Below, in pieces: positions 34,992 to 45,621 of a stretch of DNA of 64,000 bases. Where the stretch lies: positions 52,367 through 116,366 of the forward strand of contig JARLIO010000021.1 of the NCBI GenBank assembly GCA_031291675.1. The letters are read 5' to 3'. The stretch's first letter is position 1, and every line of letters starts with the position of its first letter. The translations under genes were made by a program, and so were the position numbers. Under the pieces are notes generated by a model that worked only from the letters and a program-made list of their open reading frames with translations, did not search any database and was not told where the DNA came from. This DNA is from Azospirillaceae bacterium (GTDB lineage Bacteria > Pseudomonadota > Alphaproteobacteria > Azospirillales > Azospirillaceae).

Positions 34992-37900
34992 CTCTCAGCG
35001 CCATTTTCATCCAGCGGCCGGTCGCAACCACGCTGATGACGCTTGGCATCGCGCTGGCGGGCATGCTCGCCGTCCGCACCCTGCCGGTCGCGCCCCTGCC
35101 CGCGGTGGATTTTCCGACAATCATGGTCCAGGCGCAGATGGCCGGCGCCAGCCCGGATACCATGGCCACGACCGTGGCAGCACCCCTGGAACGCCGACTG
35201 GGCGAGATCGCCGACGTCACCGAGATGACCTCGGAGAACGCCGTCGGATCGACCCGGGTCATCCTGCAGTTCGGTCTCAACCGAAACATTGAGGGCGCTT
35301 CGCGCGACGTCGAGGCGGCGATCAATGGCGCGCGCGCCGACCTGCCGTCCGCACTCAAGAGCAATCCCACCTATCGCAAGTTCAATCCCGCCGATGCGCC
35401 GATCCTGATCCTGGCGTTGACGTCAAAGACCCTGACACGAGGCCAGCTCTATGACAGTGCCGCCACCGTGCTGGAACAGCGCCTGCTTCAGGTGTCCGGA
35501 ATCGGCAACGTCGATGTCTTCGGCAGCTCGCTCCCCGCGGTGCGGGTGGAGATCAACCCCGGTGCCTTGTTCAAATACGGCATCGGCCTCGAGGATGTTC
35601 GCGCCGCCTTGTCCGCGGCCAATGCCAATAGTGCCAAAGGCTCGATCAACGATGGCATTCGCCGCTATCAACTCTATGCCAACGATCAGGCTGAACACGC
35701 CGCCGACTACCGCGATCTGGTGATCGCCTACCGAAGCAACCGGCCCGTTTATCTGAGAGACGTCGCCGAGGTGCTTGATTCGGTCGAGGACGTGCACAAT
35801 GAGGGCTCGGTCAACGGCCAGCCGGCGGTGATGCTGATGCTGTACAAGCAGCCCGGCGGCAACATCGTCAATATCGTCGATGAGGTGAAGGCGGTGCTGC
35901 CGCAACTGCGGGCCGCCCTGCCCGGTGACGTCGAATTGAAGCTTTCCGGCGATCGCAGCAGCACGATCCGGGCGTCGTTGGCGCAAACCGAGTCGACATT
36001 GGTCATCGCGGTTCTCCTGGTCATCGGTGTCGTCTTTGTCTTCCTGCGCAGCGGTCGCGCAACGCTGATCCCCAGCGTCACGGTACCGATCTCGATCCTC
36101 GGCACGTTCGGCGTCATGAAGCTGCTCGGCTACAGCCTCGACAATCTGTCTCTGATGGCGCTCACCATCGCCACCGGCTTCGTCGTCGACGACGCCATTG
36201 TCGTACTGGAGAACATCACGCGCCATCTCGAAGCCGGGAAGTCGGGCTTCGATAGCGCCGTGCAGGGCGCGAAGGAGGTGAGCTTCACGGTCATCTCCAT
36301 GAGCGCGTCACTCGTCGCCGTGTTCCTGCCCATCCTGTTGATGGGTGGCATCGTCGGCCGGCTGTTTCACGAATTCGCCATCGTGCTGTCGCTCGCGGTC
36401 GGAGTCTCTCTGGTGCTGGCCCTGACCACGACCCCAATGATGTGCGCCTTGCTGTTGCGCGGCGGCAAACCACGGCCGCCCGGTCGCCTCTCCCGCGCCA
36501 TCGGCGCGATGATCGACGGGCTGCAGGGGCTGTACGAGACGACATTGCGCCGTGCCCTCGCCCATCCCCGTCTGGTCCTGGCGATCCTGCTGCTCACCGT
36601 GGTCGTCAATGTCCTGCTGTTTGTGATCGTCCCCAAAAGCTTGTTCCCGCAGCAGGATGGCGGCCTGATGATGGGCGGCATCACGGCCGACCAGGCGATC
36701 TCGTTCCAGTCGATGCGCACCAAACTGGCCCAGGCCCAGGCGGTCGTCCAGGCGGATCCCGCGGTCGAGACCGTCAATGGCTTCACCGGCGGCCGCAGCA
36801 CCAATCAGGCCCAGGTTTTCGTCACCTTGAAACCACTGGCCCAGCGGGACGTCAGCGCCTTCGTGGTCCTCGCCCGGCTACGCGCGAAGCTGGCGGCGAT
36901 CCCCGGCGCCGACCTGATGATGTTTCCGATGCAGGATCTGTTCATGGGCGGCCGTATGAGCTTCGCGCAGTACCAGTACACGCTGCAGGCTGAGAGCACG
37001 GCAGACCTCACGACCTGGGTGCCGAAGCTGCTCGCCGCCCTGAAGCAGAACCCGCAGCTCGCCGACGTCACGTCGGACCAGCAGAGCAGCGGCCTTGAGA
37101 CCAAGGTCACGATCGACCGGGCGACCGCCAAGCGCTACGGCCTGACGCCCGATGCCATCGACGCGACGCTTTACGACGCTTTTGGTCAGCGCGACGTGTC
37201 GACGATCTACAAGGACCAGAACCAGTACCATGTTGTCATGGAGCTGGCGCCGCAATATCTTGAGGATCCCGAATCGCTCAAGCTGATCTATGTCAGCACC
37301 TCCGGCGAGAGCGCGAGCGGGACCGCCTCCAGCAACGCGGTGTCAGGCACGGTGACGAGCGCCTCGGGCAGCTCTTCATCGAGCAGTTCCTCCGCGACCA
37401 ATCAGGCGACCAACTCCATCGCGACCAGCAATGGCGGCAGCGCGTCAAGCGGTGCCGCGGTCAGTACCAGCAGCAGCACCATGATCCCGCTCTCCGCCTT
37501 CGCGCGGATGACCGATGGAACCACGCCGGTCCAGGTCAACCACCAGGGCCAGGCCGCCGCGGCAACCATCTCGTTCAATCTCGCCCCCGGTGCGAAGCTC
37601 GCCGACGCGACGGCGGCAATCGAGAAGGCGGTCCAGGAGATCCACATGCCCAAAACGGTGCATGGCGGCTTCGCCGGCACGGCCGGGAGCTCTCAGTCGA
37701 CAAGCGCCGCCATGCCAATGCTGATCGGCGCCGCGTTGCTCGCGGTCTATTTCGTTCTCGGTATCCTCTACGAGAGCTATGTCCATCCGCTGACCATCCT
37801 GTCCACACTGCCGTCGGCGGGCGTCGGCGCGGTGCTGGCCCTGCTGCTGACGGACACCGAATTCACCGTGATCGCCCTGATCGGCGTCTTCCTGTTGATC

Positions 37901-38260
37901 GGTGTGGTCAAGAAGAACGCGATCATGATGGTGGATTTTGCGATCCAGGCCGAACGCACCGGGCACCTGTCGCCCGAGGAGGCGATCCTGCAGGCCTGCC
38001 TCATGCGCTTCCGGCCAATCATGATGACCACCTGTGCCGCCCTGTTCGGTGCCATCCCGCTCGTTCTGGATCACGGCATGGGCTCGGAACTGCGTCGGCC
38101 GCTGGGTATCGCCATCATCGGCGGCCTGATCGTGAGCCAAGCCCTGACGCTGTACACCACGCCCATCGTTTATCTCTATCTCGATCGCTTCCGGCATCGA
38201 TCCCTGAGGGTGTGGCGGCGTTTCCAAGCGGGCACGCCGGCCCCGGAAAACGCCGCGTGA
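34988..38260 (+). CDS. mdtC: RND multidrug efflux pump subunit MdtC with serine-rich insertion
   Basis: A 1090-residue RND pump beginning [19 protein letters not shown], with the relay motif [22 protein letters not shown] and [19 protein letters not shown]. It is about 60 residues longer than usual: residues about 772-831 (37301-37480) form a low-complexity stretch of Ser, Gly, Ala, Thr and Asn between LKLIYVSTS and [11 protein letters not shown], in the second porter/docking half. Normal MdtC joins these strands directly. The insertion keeps the frame. Final gene of the operon. Confidence 0.95.
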   Translation: MTLSAIFIQRPVATTLMTLGIALAGMLAVRTLPVAPLPAVDFPTIMVQAQMAGASPDTMATTVAAPLERRLGEIADVTEMTSENAVGSTRVILQFGLNRNIEGASRDVEAAINGARADLPSALKSNPTYRKFNPADAPILILALTSKTLTRGQLYDSAATVLEQRLLQVSGIGNVDVFGSSLPAVRVEINPGALFKYGIGLEDVRAALSAANANSAKGSINDGIRRYQLYANDQAEHAADYRDLVIAYRSNRPVYLRDVAEVLDSVEDVHNEGSVNGQPAVMLMLYKQPGGNIVNIVDEVKAVLPQLRAALPGDVELKLSGDRSSTIRASLAQTESTLVIAVLLVIGVVFVFLRSGRATLIPSVTVPISILGTFGVMKLLGYSLDNLSLMALTIATGFVVDDAIVVLENITRHLEAGKSGFDSAVQGAKEVSFTVISMSASLVAVFLPILLMGGIVGRLFHEFAIVLSLAVGVSLVLALTTTPMMCALLLRGGKPRPPGRLSRAIGAMIDGLQGLYETTLRRALAHPRLVLAILLLTVVVNVLLFVIVPKSLFPQQDGGLMMGGITADQAISFQSMRTKLAQAQAVVQADPAVETVNGFTGGRSTNQAQVFVTLKPLAQRDVSAFVVLARLRAKLAAIPGADLMMFPMQDLFMGGRMSFAQYQYTLQAESTADLTTWVPKLLAALKQNPQLADVTSDQQSSGLETKVTIDRATAKRYGLTPDAIDATLYDAFGQRDVSTIYKDQNQYHVVMELAPQYLEDPESLKLIYVSTSGESASGTASSNAVSGTVTSASGSSSSSSSSATNQATNSIATSNGGSASSGAAVSTSSSTMIPLSAFARMTDGTTPVQVNHQGQAAAATISFNLAPGAKLADATAAIEKAVQEIHMPKTVHGGFAGTAGSSQSTSAAMPMLIGAALLAVYFVLGILYESYVHPLTILSTLPSAGVGAVLALLLTDTEFTVIALIGVFLLIGVVKKNAIMMVDFAIQAERTGHLSPEEAILQACLMRFRPIMMTTCAALFGAIPLVLDHGMGSELRRPLGIAIIGGLIVSQALTLYTTPIVYLYLDRFRHRSLRVWRRFQAGTPAPENAA

Positions 38261-38341
38261 CGAATCCTGTCACGGCCGGTGGATGCACGGCCCGAGACGG
38301 TCGGCAGCACCTGGCCTTAATTGGATTTGAATAAGATCGGA

Positions 38342-38357
38342 ATCGTATCGATACGAT
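38342..38357. repeat. 16-bp perfect palindrome upstream of toxin-antitoxin genes
   Basis: ATCGTATCGATACGAT reads the same on both strands. It is followed by a second inverted pair (GATGAG at 38355-38360 and CTCATC at 38370-38375). The region lies 80 bases after mdtC and about 100 before the antitoxin gene; it may be a protein-binding site. Confidence 0.4.
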
Positions 38358-38420
38358 GAGGTGTCTCGTCTCATCGACAACCGAGAAAAGGCTACGTGCC
38401 TCGACACCGTCGTCGGATTG

Positions 38421-38437
38421 GCCTATTATTGATAGGC
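38421..38437. promoter_or_regulatory. operator candidate for the RHH antitoxin
   Basis: GCCTAT and ATAGGC arms separated by five bases, 24 bases before the antitoxin ATG. Ribbon-helix-helix antitoxins bind short palindromes of this kind and autoregulate; binding here is inferred. Confidence 0.45.
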
Positions 38438-38460
38438 AATACCTCGTGATATGAGATGGC

Positions 38461-38733
38461 ATGGCGATTTCAGTGAAGATTGATGACGATCTGAAAAGCC
38501 GGATCCACCGCCTTGCCGGGCTGCAGCAGCGCTCGGCCCATTGGCTGATGCGTGAGGCCCTTGAGCAGTATGTGGCGCGCGAGGAGGCCCGCGAAAGCTT
38601 CAAAGAGGAAGCCCTGGCGTCCTGGACCGCGTTTCAGGAAACCGGCCTGCACCTGACCGGGGCGGAGATACGCGTTTGGCTCGACAGCTGGGGCACCGAA
38701 GCTGAGACCGACGCGCCACCGTGCCACGACTGA
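38461..38733 (+). CDS. ribbon-helix-helix antitoxin (ParD/CopG-like)
   Basis: A 90-residue protein. The beta strand and two helices of the ribbon-helix-helix fold are at residues 1-45 (MAISVKIDDDLKSRIHRLAGLQQRSAHWLMREALEQYV), followed by an acidic C-terminal tail (FQETGLHLTGAEIRVWLDSWG) that would wrap a ParE-type toxin. Its last 13 bases overlap the toxin gene. Antitoxin binding should neutralise the toxin and repress the operon. Confidence 0.88.
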   Translation: MAISVKIDDDLKSRIHRLAGLQQRSAHWLMREALEQYVAREEARESFKEEALASWTAFQETGLHLTGAEIRVWLDSWGTEAETDAPPCHD

Positions 38734-39014
38734 TTATTACCGAGGGCGCGACGGTCGGCCTGGATCGGTGCCGCCGCTTCCTGGCGACCAGGAATCCCGT
38801 AGCGGTCCGCAGAGCCATGCAAGCCATCGCGCAGCAGCTTGCCTTGCTGGAAACCGACCCTGACATCGGCCGACCCTTTGCCCCGGCGCCGGCGCTGCGT
38901 GAGCTGCTGATCGCGTTTGGCGGCTCAGGCTATGTTGCGCTCTATCGCCATGAGCCGGCGGTGGATACCGTCTATGTCCTGGCGTTTCGCGACCAGAAGG
39001 ACGCCGGGTATTAA
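38721..39014 (+). CDS. ParE/RelE-family toxin
   Basis: A 97-residue toxin starting at GTG within the antitoxin gene (13-bp overlap). The family pattern GLDRCRRFLATRNPVAVRRAMQAIAQQLALLETDPDIGRPF and LRELLIAFGGSGYVALYRHEPAVDTVYVLAFRDQKDAGY matches the ParE branch (gyrase poisons). No ribosome site precedes the GTG, so it depends on coupling with the antitoxin. The pair lies just downstream of mdtABC, outside any visible mobile element. Confidence 0.88.
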   Translation: MPRLIITEGATVGLDRCRRFLATRNPVAVRRAMQAIAQQLALLETDPDIGRPFAPAPALRELLIAFGGSGYVALYRHEPAVDTVYVLAFRDQKDAGY

Positions 39015-39266
39015 TCGGTGCCCGGGCCCCTTCCCGGGAGCCCCAAAAGACGATTTCTCTCTTCATCAAAACGATTCCTTTTGAACGCCCTCTTCCGGCC
39101 TGGGCTGGGCCGCGCCCCCCGATTGGGCGCGCGATGTAAAATCATGCACACACAATTTGAAAAAGGGCGTAGCGATCGCACTCCCGAACGACTTATACTT
39201 ACCATGATGAAGGGTTATACATAATATAATAATGCGCCCGGTCGTGTGCGCAAAAGGGAGATGACC

Positions 39267-40310
39267 ATGAACGTTCGTGGCGTTGTGCTGGAACGCGTCG
39301 GCGAATTGTCGATCCGTGATATCGACATCCCGGGAACCCCCAACCCTCAAGAGCACGAAGTTGCCGTCTCCGTAAAGACCGTGGGGATTTGCGGTAGTGA
39401 CGTCCATTATTACAAGCATGGCCGCATTGGTGATTTCGTTGTCAAGGATCCAATGATTTTGGGCCACGAGGCGTCGGGTGTCGTTACCAAGATCGGATCC
39501 GCGGTTACCCATCTCAAGGTCGGCGACCGCGTCTGTATGGAGCCGGGGGTCCCGGACTTCACCTCACTTGAAACGATGCAAGGTCTTTACAACCTCGACC
39601 CTGATGTCCGCTTCTGGGCGACACCACCGATCCATGGCTGCCTGACCGCCCAGGTCATCCATCCCGCCACCCTGACCTACCGCCTGCCCGACAATGTCAG
39701 CTTCGCGGAAGGCGCGATGGTCGAGCCGCTCGCGATCGGCGTTTACGCGGCGGCCCGGGCGGAAATTCAGCCGGGCGACGTCGCTGTGGTGACGGGTGCC
39801 GGCACCATCGGCATGATGATCGCTTTCTCCGCCCTGGCCGCCGGCTGTTCGGAGGTGATCATCAGTGATTTTGCCACGGCGAAACTGGCTTTGCTGGCCA
39901 ACCGGCCGGGGTTGACCACGGTCGATCTGAACCGTCAGAGCCTGGCCGCAATCGTGGACGAGCGCACCGCCGGCCGTGGCGTGGACGTCTTTTTCGAAGC
40001 CAGCGGCAGTGACAAGCCCTATGACCGGATGACCGATCTGATCCGGCGCGGTGGCCGGGTTGTGCTGGTTGGCATGCCCCAGGACAAGATCGCGCTCGAT
40101 GTTGTCGCCCTCCAGGTCAAGGAAATTTCCCTCACCGGCACGTTCCGCTATGCCAATGTCTGGGATCGCGCCCTGAAATTGCTTGGCAGCGGCAAGATCG
40201 ATCTGAAACCACTGATTTCCGCGACGTTCCCGTTCGAGGATTCGATCGCGGCATTTCAGCGGGCGGCGCAACAACGACCGTCCGACGTGAAGATCCAGAT
40301 CGAGCTCTGA
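39267..40310 (+). CDS. xylitol dehydrogenase (D-xylulose reductase), zinc-dependent MDR family
   Basis: A 347-residue medium-chain dehydrogenase. The catalytic zinc ligands are Cys42 ([10 protein letters not shown]) and His67-Glu68 (GHEASG); the Rossmann glycine motif is GAGTIG, and SDFATAK follows, an acidic start typical of NAD use. The structural-zinc lobe, usually with four cysteines, has none ([30 protein letters not shown]), as in many rhizobial xylitol dehydrogenases. It oxidises a pentitol to D-xylulose, the substrate of the kinase downstream. Start at 39267 with GGGAG upstream; two Met codons just before are less likely. First gene of the sugar-alcohol operon. Confidence 0.9.
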   Translation: MNVRGVVLERVGELSIRDIDIPGTPNPQEHEVAVSVKTVGICGSDVHYYKHGRIGDFVVKDPMILGHEASGVVTKIGSAVTHLKVGDRVCMEPGVPDFTSLETMQGLYNLDPDVRFWATPPIHGCLTAQVIHPATLTYRLPDNVSFAEGAMVEPLAIGVYAAARAEIQPGDVAVVTGAGTIGMMIAFSALAAGCSEVIISDFATAKLALLANRPGLTTVDLNRQSLAAIVDERTAGRGVDVFFEASGSDKPYDRMTDLIRRGGRVVLVGMPQDKIALDVVALQVKEISLTGTFRYANVWDRALKLLGSGKIDLKPLISATFPFEDSIAAFQRAAQQRPSDVKIQIEL

Positions 40311-40467
40311 CACCACGCCGGCTTCGGCCCTTGCGGGCCGCGGTGGCCATCGCCGCCGCTACCAACCGACAATGAGAAAGGCTCGTCGCCGGTTGGTATA
40401 AGCCGCACCGGGGTGGGTGCTCCGGCAACGGCGGCAGCCACCGGCTTTGCAGGGATAGGCCAGCCAG

Positions 40468-41409
40468 ATGAATGTGAAGCCATTGCGCGAGGTCATCGAA
40501 ACGCCGTTGGGCCGGACGTTCCGCGTCTATTGCCACGACTATCCGTTCGCCTATTCCGGGTGGCATCACCATCCCGAATATGAAATCCATCTGATCCGCA
40601 AGAGTTCGGGACTGTGTTATGTCGGCACTTACGCCGGACGCTTCGAACCGGGAAACATGATCCTGACCGGCCCGAACCTGCCGCATATGTGGGTGACCGA
40701 CGCCAGCGGCCAGGACGAGCGCAACCAGGAGGAACGGATCGTCGGGCGTGACCTCGTCGTACAGTTCAACGCGGCCTTCATCGACAAATGCATCGCCGAA
40801 TTCTCCGATTGCGCCGGTCTCGCCACGCTTCTTGAGGATTCGCGGGCCGGCGTCGCGTTTTCCACTCCGGTCGCCCGCCGCACCGCGGCCGTGATGCATG
40901 ACTTGCTCGATGCCAGCGGCCTGCGTCGTCTGACATTGTTTTTCGATCTTCTCAGCCAACTGCAAAGCGATCCCGACCGGAAATCGCTGTCTTTGAAGGG
41001 ACCGGACTATGTCTGCACCCAGCCGCGGCGTCTCGATAATGCGCTGGTGTTCATCGCCAAGAACTTCAACCGCGCCGATTTGACCTGTCGTGAAATCGCC
41101 GATCATCAAGGCATGGGATTGTCGGCCTTCTCGCGGATGTTTGAACGCCACGTCAAATGCACCTGCCTCGAATACGTCAATCGCCTCAGAATATACAAGG
41201 CCTGCCAACTGCTGCTGGAGACGGACGAGCGAATAACGTCGGTATGCTTCGACGTCGGCTACGACACGATCTCAACGTTCAATCGGAATTTCATCCGCTT
41301 TATCGGAACGTCACCATCGGCGTTTCGCCAGGAACGAAAAACGGGGCCGATGATCCCCGAAAAAAGACAATATGACACGGGGGAACTACCCAATGTTTCT
41401 TGGAATTGA
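40468..41409 (+). CDS. AraC-family transcriptional regulator
   Basis: A 313-residue regulator with an N-terminal cupin (WHHHPEYEIHLIRKSSG and GNMILTGPNLPHMW) for the inducer and two C-terminal helix-turn-helices (LTCREIADHQGMGLSAFSRMFERHVKCTCLEYVNRLRIYKACQLLLETDERITSVCFDVGYDTISTFNRNF). It lies between the dehydrogenase and the kinase, in the same direction, and most likely activates the operon when the pentitol is present. Its coding end overlaps xylB by 17 bases. Confidence 0.93.
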   Translation: MNVKPLREVIETPLGRTFRVYCHDYPFAYSGWHHHPEYEIHLIRKSSGLCYVGTYAGRFEPGNMILTGPNLPHMWVTDASGQDERNQEERIVGRDLVVQFNAAFIDKCIAEFSDCAGLATLLEDSRAGVAFSTPVARRTAAVMHDLLDASGLRRLTLFFDLLSQLQSDPDRKSLSLKGPDYVCTQPRRLDNALVFIAKNFNRADLTCREIADHQGMGLSAFSRMFERHVKCTCLEYVNRLRIYKACQLLLETDERITSVCFDVGYDTISTFNRNFIRFIGTSPSAFRQERKTGPMIPEKRQYDTGELPNVSWN

Positions 41410-42883
41410 CTGTGGAACGCAGGGCACCAAGGCGCTGATCGTCGACGATCAGGGCACCCTTCGCGGCGCGGGTCATGCGCCGCATGACCTGATTGAACGG
41501 GACAACGGCGCCCGTGAACAGGACCCGGACTGGTGGACCACGGCGATGGTCAAGGCGGTGCGCCAGGCGATCGACCAGGCCGGCGGCGGCCATGACATTC
41601 GCTGCCTCGGCGTTTCCGGCCAACAGCATGGCCTAGTCGTGGTCGACGCGGCCGGCCGGCCGATCCGTCCCGCCAAACTCTGGAACGACACCGAAACTGC
41701 ACCACAGAATGCCGCGCTGATCGAGCGCCTGGGCGGCGCGGCGCACTGGTTCGAGGCCTTCGGCATCATTCCCCTGACCGGCTATACCATCTCCAAGCTG
41801 GAATGGCTGCGTCAGCACGAACCCGACAATTTCCGCCGCATCCACCGCATCCTGCTGCCCCATGACTATCTCAACTACTGGCTGACCGGACGCTACAGCG
41901 CCGAATGCGGCGATGCCTCGGGAACCGGTTTCTTCGACATTCGCCGTCGAGTCTGGGCACAGGCGGCCCTGGCACTGATCGATGGCGGCAGCGGCGCGCT
42001 GGCGGCCGCATTGCCGGAATTGCTGGCCCCCGACAGCGTGATCGGCCCGGTGACGCCGGCCGCGGCAGCGGCCCTGGGCCTGTCGACCGATTGTCTGGTC
42101 GCGGTCGGCGGTGGCGACAACATGATGGCCGCGATCGGCACCGGCAATGTGCGCGAAGGTATCGTGACCATGAGCCTTGGCACCTCGGCGACAATTTATT
42201 CCTACAGCGGTACACCGGTGCTCGATGAGATGGGGTGCGTGGCGCCCTTCTGTTCCAGCAGCGGCGGCTGGCTGCCCCTGGTCTGCACCATGAATGCGAC
42301 CAACGTCACCGGCCGGGCGGTCGCGCTGCTCAATCGCGACATCGGCTACCTCTCCGAGGCGTTGCGCGCCAGCGATCCTGGCGCCGGCGGCATCACCGTA
42401 CTGCCCTTTCTCAACGGCGAACGCACCCCCGATCTGCCGACGGCCCAGGGCAGCATTCACGGCCTCACCGCCGGCAATATGACCGCCGAGAACCTGACCC
42501 GGGCGATGGTCGAGGGCGTCAGCTTCGGCGTTCTGGCCGGGTTGCGCCGCATCCTGCCCGACGGCGACCCGGAACGGATCTTCCTGGTCGGTGGCGGCGC
42601 CCGCAGCGCCGAATGGCGCCAGATGATCGCCGACGCCAGCGGCGCCGAAATCGTGGTGCCGGCGGGCGAGGAAGCCGGCTGCCTGGGCGCGGCCATGCAG
42701 GCGATGGCCGCGTGGACCCGGCATCAGGGCCAGGCGGAACCGCTGGCGGCGATCGCCCAGCGTTGCGTCGCCGTTGACGTTGCGAAAACGGCGCGTCCCG
42801 ACCACGCCCGGCGGGCCGCCTATGATGGCGCGTTCGCGGTCTACCGCGACCGCCTGCGCCAGATCCATGGCGTGACCGGCTGA
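41393..42883 (+). CDS. xylB: xylulokinase
   Basis: A 496-residue FGGY-family sugar kinase with both halves complete: FLGIDCGTQGTKALIVD at the start (ATP phosphate loop), GVSGQQHGLVVVD, KLWNDTE (substrate), DASGTGFFD, GGGDNMMAAIGTG and SLGTSATIYSYSG, then the adenine site VGGGARSAEWRQMIADASG. It phosphorylates D-xylulose to xylulose 5-phosphate for the pentose phosphate pathway. The ATG at 41393 follows GGGGA and is preferred to the ATG seven codons earlier. A 1314-codon open frame on the opposite strand is not a gene. Confidence 0.94.
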   Translation: MFLGIDCGTQGTKALIVDDQGTLRGAGHAPHDLIERDNGAREQDPDWWTTAMVKAVRQAIDQAGGGHDIRCLGVSGQQHGLVVVDAAGRPIRPAKLWNDTETAPQNAALIERLGGAAHWFEAFGIIPLTGYTISKLEWLRQHEPDNFRRIHRILLPHDYLNYWLTGRYSAECGDASGTGFFDIRRRVWAQAALALIDGGSGALAAALPELLAPDSVIGPVTPAAAAALGLSTDCLVAVGGGDNMMAAIGTGNVREGIVTMSLGTSATIYSYSGTPVLDEMGCVAPFCSSSGGWLPLVCTMNATNVTGRAVALLNRDIGYLSEALRASDPGAGGITVLPFLNGERTPDLPTAQGSIHGLTAGNMTAENLTRAMVEGVSFGVLAGLRRILPDGDPERIFLVGGGARSAEWRQMIADASGAEIVVPAGEEAGCLGAAMQAMAAWTRHQGQAEPLAAIAQRCVAVDVAKTARPDHARRAAYDGAFAVYRDRLRQIHGVTG

Positions 42884-42895
42884 GGAGATCGTACG

Positions 42896-44377
42896 ATGAC
42901 CGATCCGCTCCTCTCGATGCGCGGCATCAAGAAGAACTTCATGGGCATCAAGGCCCTGACCGACGGTAGCCTCGAACTCGATCGCGGCGAGATTCTGGCG
43001 CTGTGCGGCGGCAACGGCGCCGGTAAATCGACCCTCCTCAGCGTCCTGATGGGGTTCATCGCCCCGGATGCCGGCGAGATCCTGATCGATGGCGACGCGG
43101 TGCGGTTCGCCGATGCCCGCCAGGCCCTGGATGCCGGAGTTGCCATCGTCCAGCAGGAGCTCAGCGCGATTCCCCACCTGACCGTTGCCGAAAACATCTA
43201 TCTGGGGGCCCAACCCAGCCGACACGGCTTCGTGGACTTCACGCAACTCAACCGGCAGGCCGAGGACCTGCTGGCCTCGCTGGATTTCGACATCGATCCG
43301 CGGGCGGTGATGGGCAACCTGAGTGTCGCATCGCAGCAATTGGTGGAGATCGCCAAGGCCCTGTCGCACCGCAATGCCCGGATCCTGATCTTCGACGAGC
43401 CGACATCGGCGATTGGTGACAAGGATGTCGAACGTTTGTTCACCGTGATCCGCGGCCTGGCCGCGGCGGGCCGCGGCATCATCTATGTCACCCATCGCCT
43501 GGCCGAGGTCTTCACCCTGGCCACCACCTACACCGTGTTCAAGGACGGGGCACGGGTTGCGTCCGGGCGGGTGAGCGACATCGATCGCGAGCGTCTGATC
43601 GAGATGATGATCGGTGGCGCCATCGAAGGCGAATTCGTCAAGGACAACACACCCGAGGACACGCCTCTGCTGGAGGTCCGCGATCTGGCCCGCGCGCCGC
43701 GGTTCCGTGACGTCGACTTCGTGCTGCGCAAGGGCGAAATCCTGGGCATTTATGGGCTGGTTGGATCGGGCCGCACCGAGCTGCTCGACACCATCTATGG
43801 CCTCTATCACGGAGATCGCGGCACGATCTCGGTATCGGGGCGGACCTTTCGCGGTGGCGCGGTCCAGGAAGCGATCGGTGCCGGCTTGGCCTATGTCACC
43901 GAGGACCGCAAGGACGGCGGGCTGGTGCTCTGTGCCTCGGTCGGCAGCAATCTGTCCCTGTCGATCCTCGATCGGCTGCAGCGCTGGGGTTTCGTCCGGC
44001 GCGACGATGAGTTGTCGCAGATCGGCCGGGCGATCAAGATGATGCGAATCAAGACCACGGGCCCCGATCAGCTGGTGCGCAACCTGAGCGGCGGCAACCA
44101 GCAAAAGGTCGTGCTCGGCCGCTGCATTCTGACCGACCCGAAGGTCCTGCTGCTTGATGAGCCGACCCGGGGTGTCGATGTCGGCGCCAAGAAGGAAATC
44201 TATCGCTTCATGTCGGACTTCGCCGCTCGCGGTGGTGGCGTACTGATGGTGTCGTCCGACCTTGAGGAAATCATTGGCATGAGCGACCGGATCATCGTGC
44301 TGCGCGAAGGCCGGCCCGCCGGGACCTTCGGGCGCGGCGCGGCCACGGCGAAAAATCTCATGATGGCCGCCGTCTGA
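42896..44377 (+). CDS. sugar ABC transporter ATP-binding protein (RbsA/XylG-type)
   Basis: A 493-residue tandem ATPase. The first half has Walker A GGNGAGKST and DEPTSAIGD; its signature is the altered NLSVASQQLVEIAKAL. The second has a degenerate Walker A (GLVGSGRTE), signature NLSGGNQQKVVLGRC and LLLDEPTRGVDVGAK, the normal arrangement in class-2 sugar importers, in which one site is inactive. Next to xylB (12-bp gap), followed by permease and binding protein, it powers pentitol uptake. Confidence 0.94.
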   Translation: MTDPLLSMRGIKKNFMGIKALTDGSLELDRGEILALCGGNGAGKSTLLSVLMGFIAPDAGEILIDGDAVRFADARQALDAGVAIVQQELSAIPHLTVAENIYLGAQPSRHGFVDFTQLNRQAEDLLASLDFDIDPRAVMGNLSVASQQLVEIAKALSHRNARILIFDEPTSAIGDKDVERLFTVIRGLAAAGRGIIYVTHRLAEVFTLATTYTVFKDGARVASGRVSDIDRERLIEMMIGGAIEGEFVKDNTPEDTPLLEVRDLARAPRFRDVDFVLRKGEILGIYGLVGSGRTELLDTIYGLYHGDRGTISVSGRTFRGGAVQEAIGAGLAYVTEDRKDGGLVLCASVGSNLSLSILDRLQRWGFVRRDDELSQIGRAIKMMRIKTTGPDQLVRNLSGGNQQKVVLGRCILTDPKVLLLDEPTRGVDVGAKKEIYRFMSDFAARGGGVLMVSSDLEEIIGMSDRIIVLREGRPAGTFGRGAATAKNLMMAAV

Positions 44378-44416
44378 TCGACGGCAGAAAAAGAAAAATC
44401 GGGAGGACGTACCGTT

Positions 44417-45436
44417 ATGAGCGACTCCACATTGAGCTTTCGGGGCGATGTCTTCTTCAGGAAGTTCGGGATCGTCGCCGCCTTTATCGGCCTGTGCATC
44501 CTGGTCAGCATTCTTTGCCAGTTGCGGGTCGCGGCCGGTGATTGGCCTGACAACGTCTTCCTCACTGCTGCAAATCTGATGTTGATCCTGCACCAGATTT
44601 CGATCAACGGCATCCTCGCGATCGGCATGACCTTCGTCATCATCGCGGCAGGGATCGACCTGTCGGTAGGCTCGGTGCTGGCCTTCTCCGGCATGGTCGC
44701 GGCATCGTTCGCCACGGCCTCGGTTGGCGTGACGCCGTGGAGCGGCAACTACGGTGTCGTGGTCCCGGTGATCGCCGCCCTGGTCGCCGGGGCCGCCTGC
44801 GGTGCGCTGAATGGCTGGATCATCGCCCGTTTCCGCATCCAGGCCTTCGTCGGTACGCTGGGCATGCTGCTGGCAGCGCGGGGCTTTACCATGGCGCTGG
44901 CCGACGGCAATCCGATTTCCGCCATCAGCCCTGACCTGCGCTGGTTTGGCACCGGCAAGGTCCTCGGTGTCGTGCCAATCCCCGTGGTGCTGTTCCTGCT
45001 GGTCTTTGCCGTTGCCTGGACGATCCTCAACAAAAGCATTTTCGGCCGCCATGTCTACGCGGTCGGCGGCAACGAAAAGAGCGCCCGGACCTCCGGGATC
45101 AAAACACCGCGGATCAAGGTGCTGGTTTACGCCCTGGCCGGAACCCTGGCCGGACTGGCCGGGATCATCCTGACCGCGAAGACCGGTTCGGCGCAAACCA
45201 ACGCCGGCAGCTCCTACGAACTCGACGCCATCGCGGCCGCGGTGATTGGCGGCACCAGCCTGACCGGCGGTGTCGGCCGACTGTCGGGCACCCTGTTCGG
45301 GGCGCTGATCATTGGCGTGATGAACAATGGTCTCGATATCCTGGGGGTTGAGAGCTTCTATCAATTGATCATCAAAGGCGCGTTGATTGTCACCGCGGTG
45401 ATCATCGACCCGTCCCGCAAGCAAACCGCCCTCTGA
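44417..45436 (+). CDS. sugar ABC transporter permease (RbsC-type)
   Basis: A 339-residue membrane protein of the BPD_transp_2 family. The ISINGILAIGMTFVIIAAGIDLSVGSVLAFSGMVAASF segment is the family signature, and IAAAVIGGTSLTGGVGRLSGTLFGALIIGVMNNGLDILGV closes the fold. About eight to ten helices. Forms the homodimeric channel with the ATPase upstream. Confidence 0.95.
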   Translation: MSDSTLSFRGDVFFRKFGIVAAFIGLCILVSILCQLRVAAGDWPDNVFLTAANLMLILHQISINGILAIGMTFVIIAAGIDLSVGSVLAFSGMVAASFATASVGVTPWSGNYGVVVPVIAALVAGAACGALNGWIIARFRIQAFVGTLGMLLAARGFTMALADGNPISAISPDLRWFGTGKVLGVVPIPVVLFLLVFAVAWTILNKSIFGRHVYAVGGNEKSARTSGIKTPRIKVLVYALAGTLAGLAGIILTAKTGSAQTNAGSSYELDAIAAAVIGGTSLTGGVGRLSGTLFGALIIGVMNNGLDILGVESFYQLIIKGALIVTAVIIDPSRKQTAL

Positions 45437-45487
45437 CACGCGATCAATTCTGTCCTGACTGTCGCGTTCACATGCCAAGCGCGCTTG

Positions 45488-45501
45488 GGCCCGGCCGGGC
45501 C
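45488..45501. repeat. 14-bp GC palindrome between permease and binding-protein genes
   Basis: GGCCCGGCCGGGCC is self-complementary. It sits in the 185-bp gap of the operon, and could be a stem that protects the downstream mRNA of the binding protein, which is usually needed in excess. That role is inferred from position. Confidence 0.3.
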
Positions 45502-45621
45502 TCGGCGGCGAGTGCGGCCGCTCGCTGTTGCACGACACGAGTCGTCTTCGCCAACAGCAATCCGGTCGCAAACACAAACCCGGTACCTGAAAACCGGATC
45601 TTTGAACAAGGAGGAACGTCC

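Noticed and set aside
41633..45577. A 1314-codon open frame on the minus strand opposite xylB and the ABC importer genes.
   Set aside because: It mirrors codon phase in GC-rich genes with rare stop trinucleotides; it has no domains, is rich in Arg, Gln, Gly and Asp, and covers five genes with strong family evidence.
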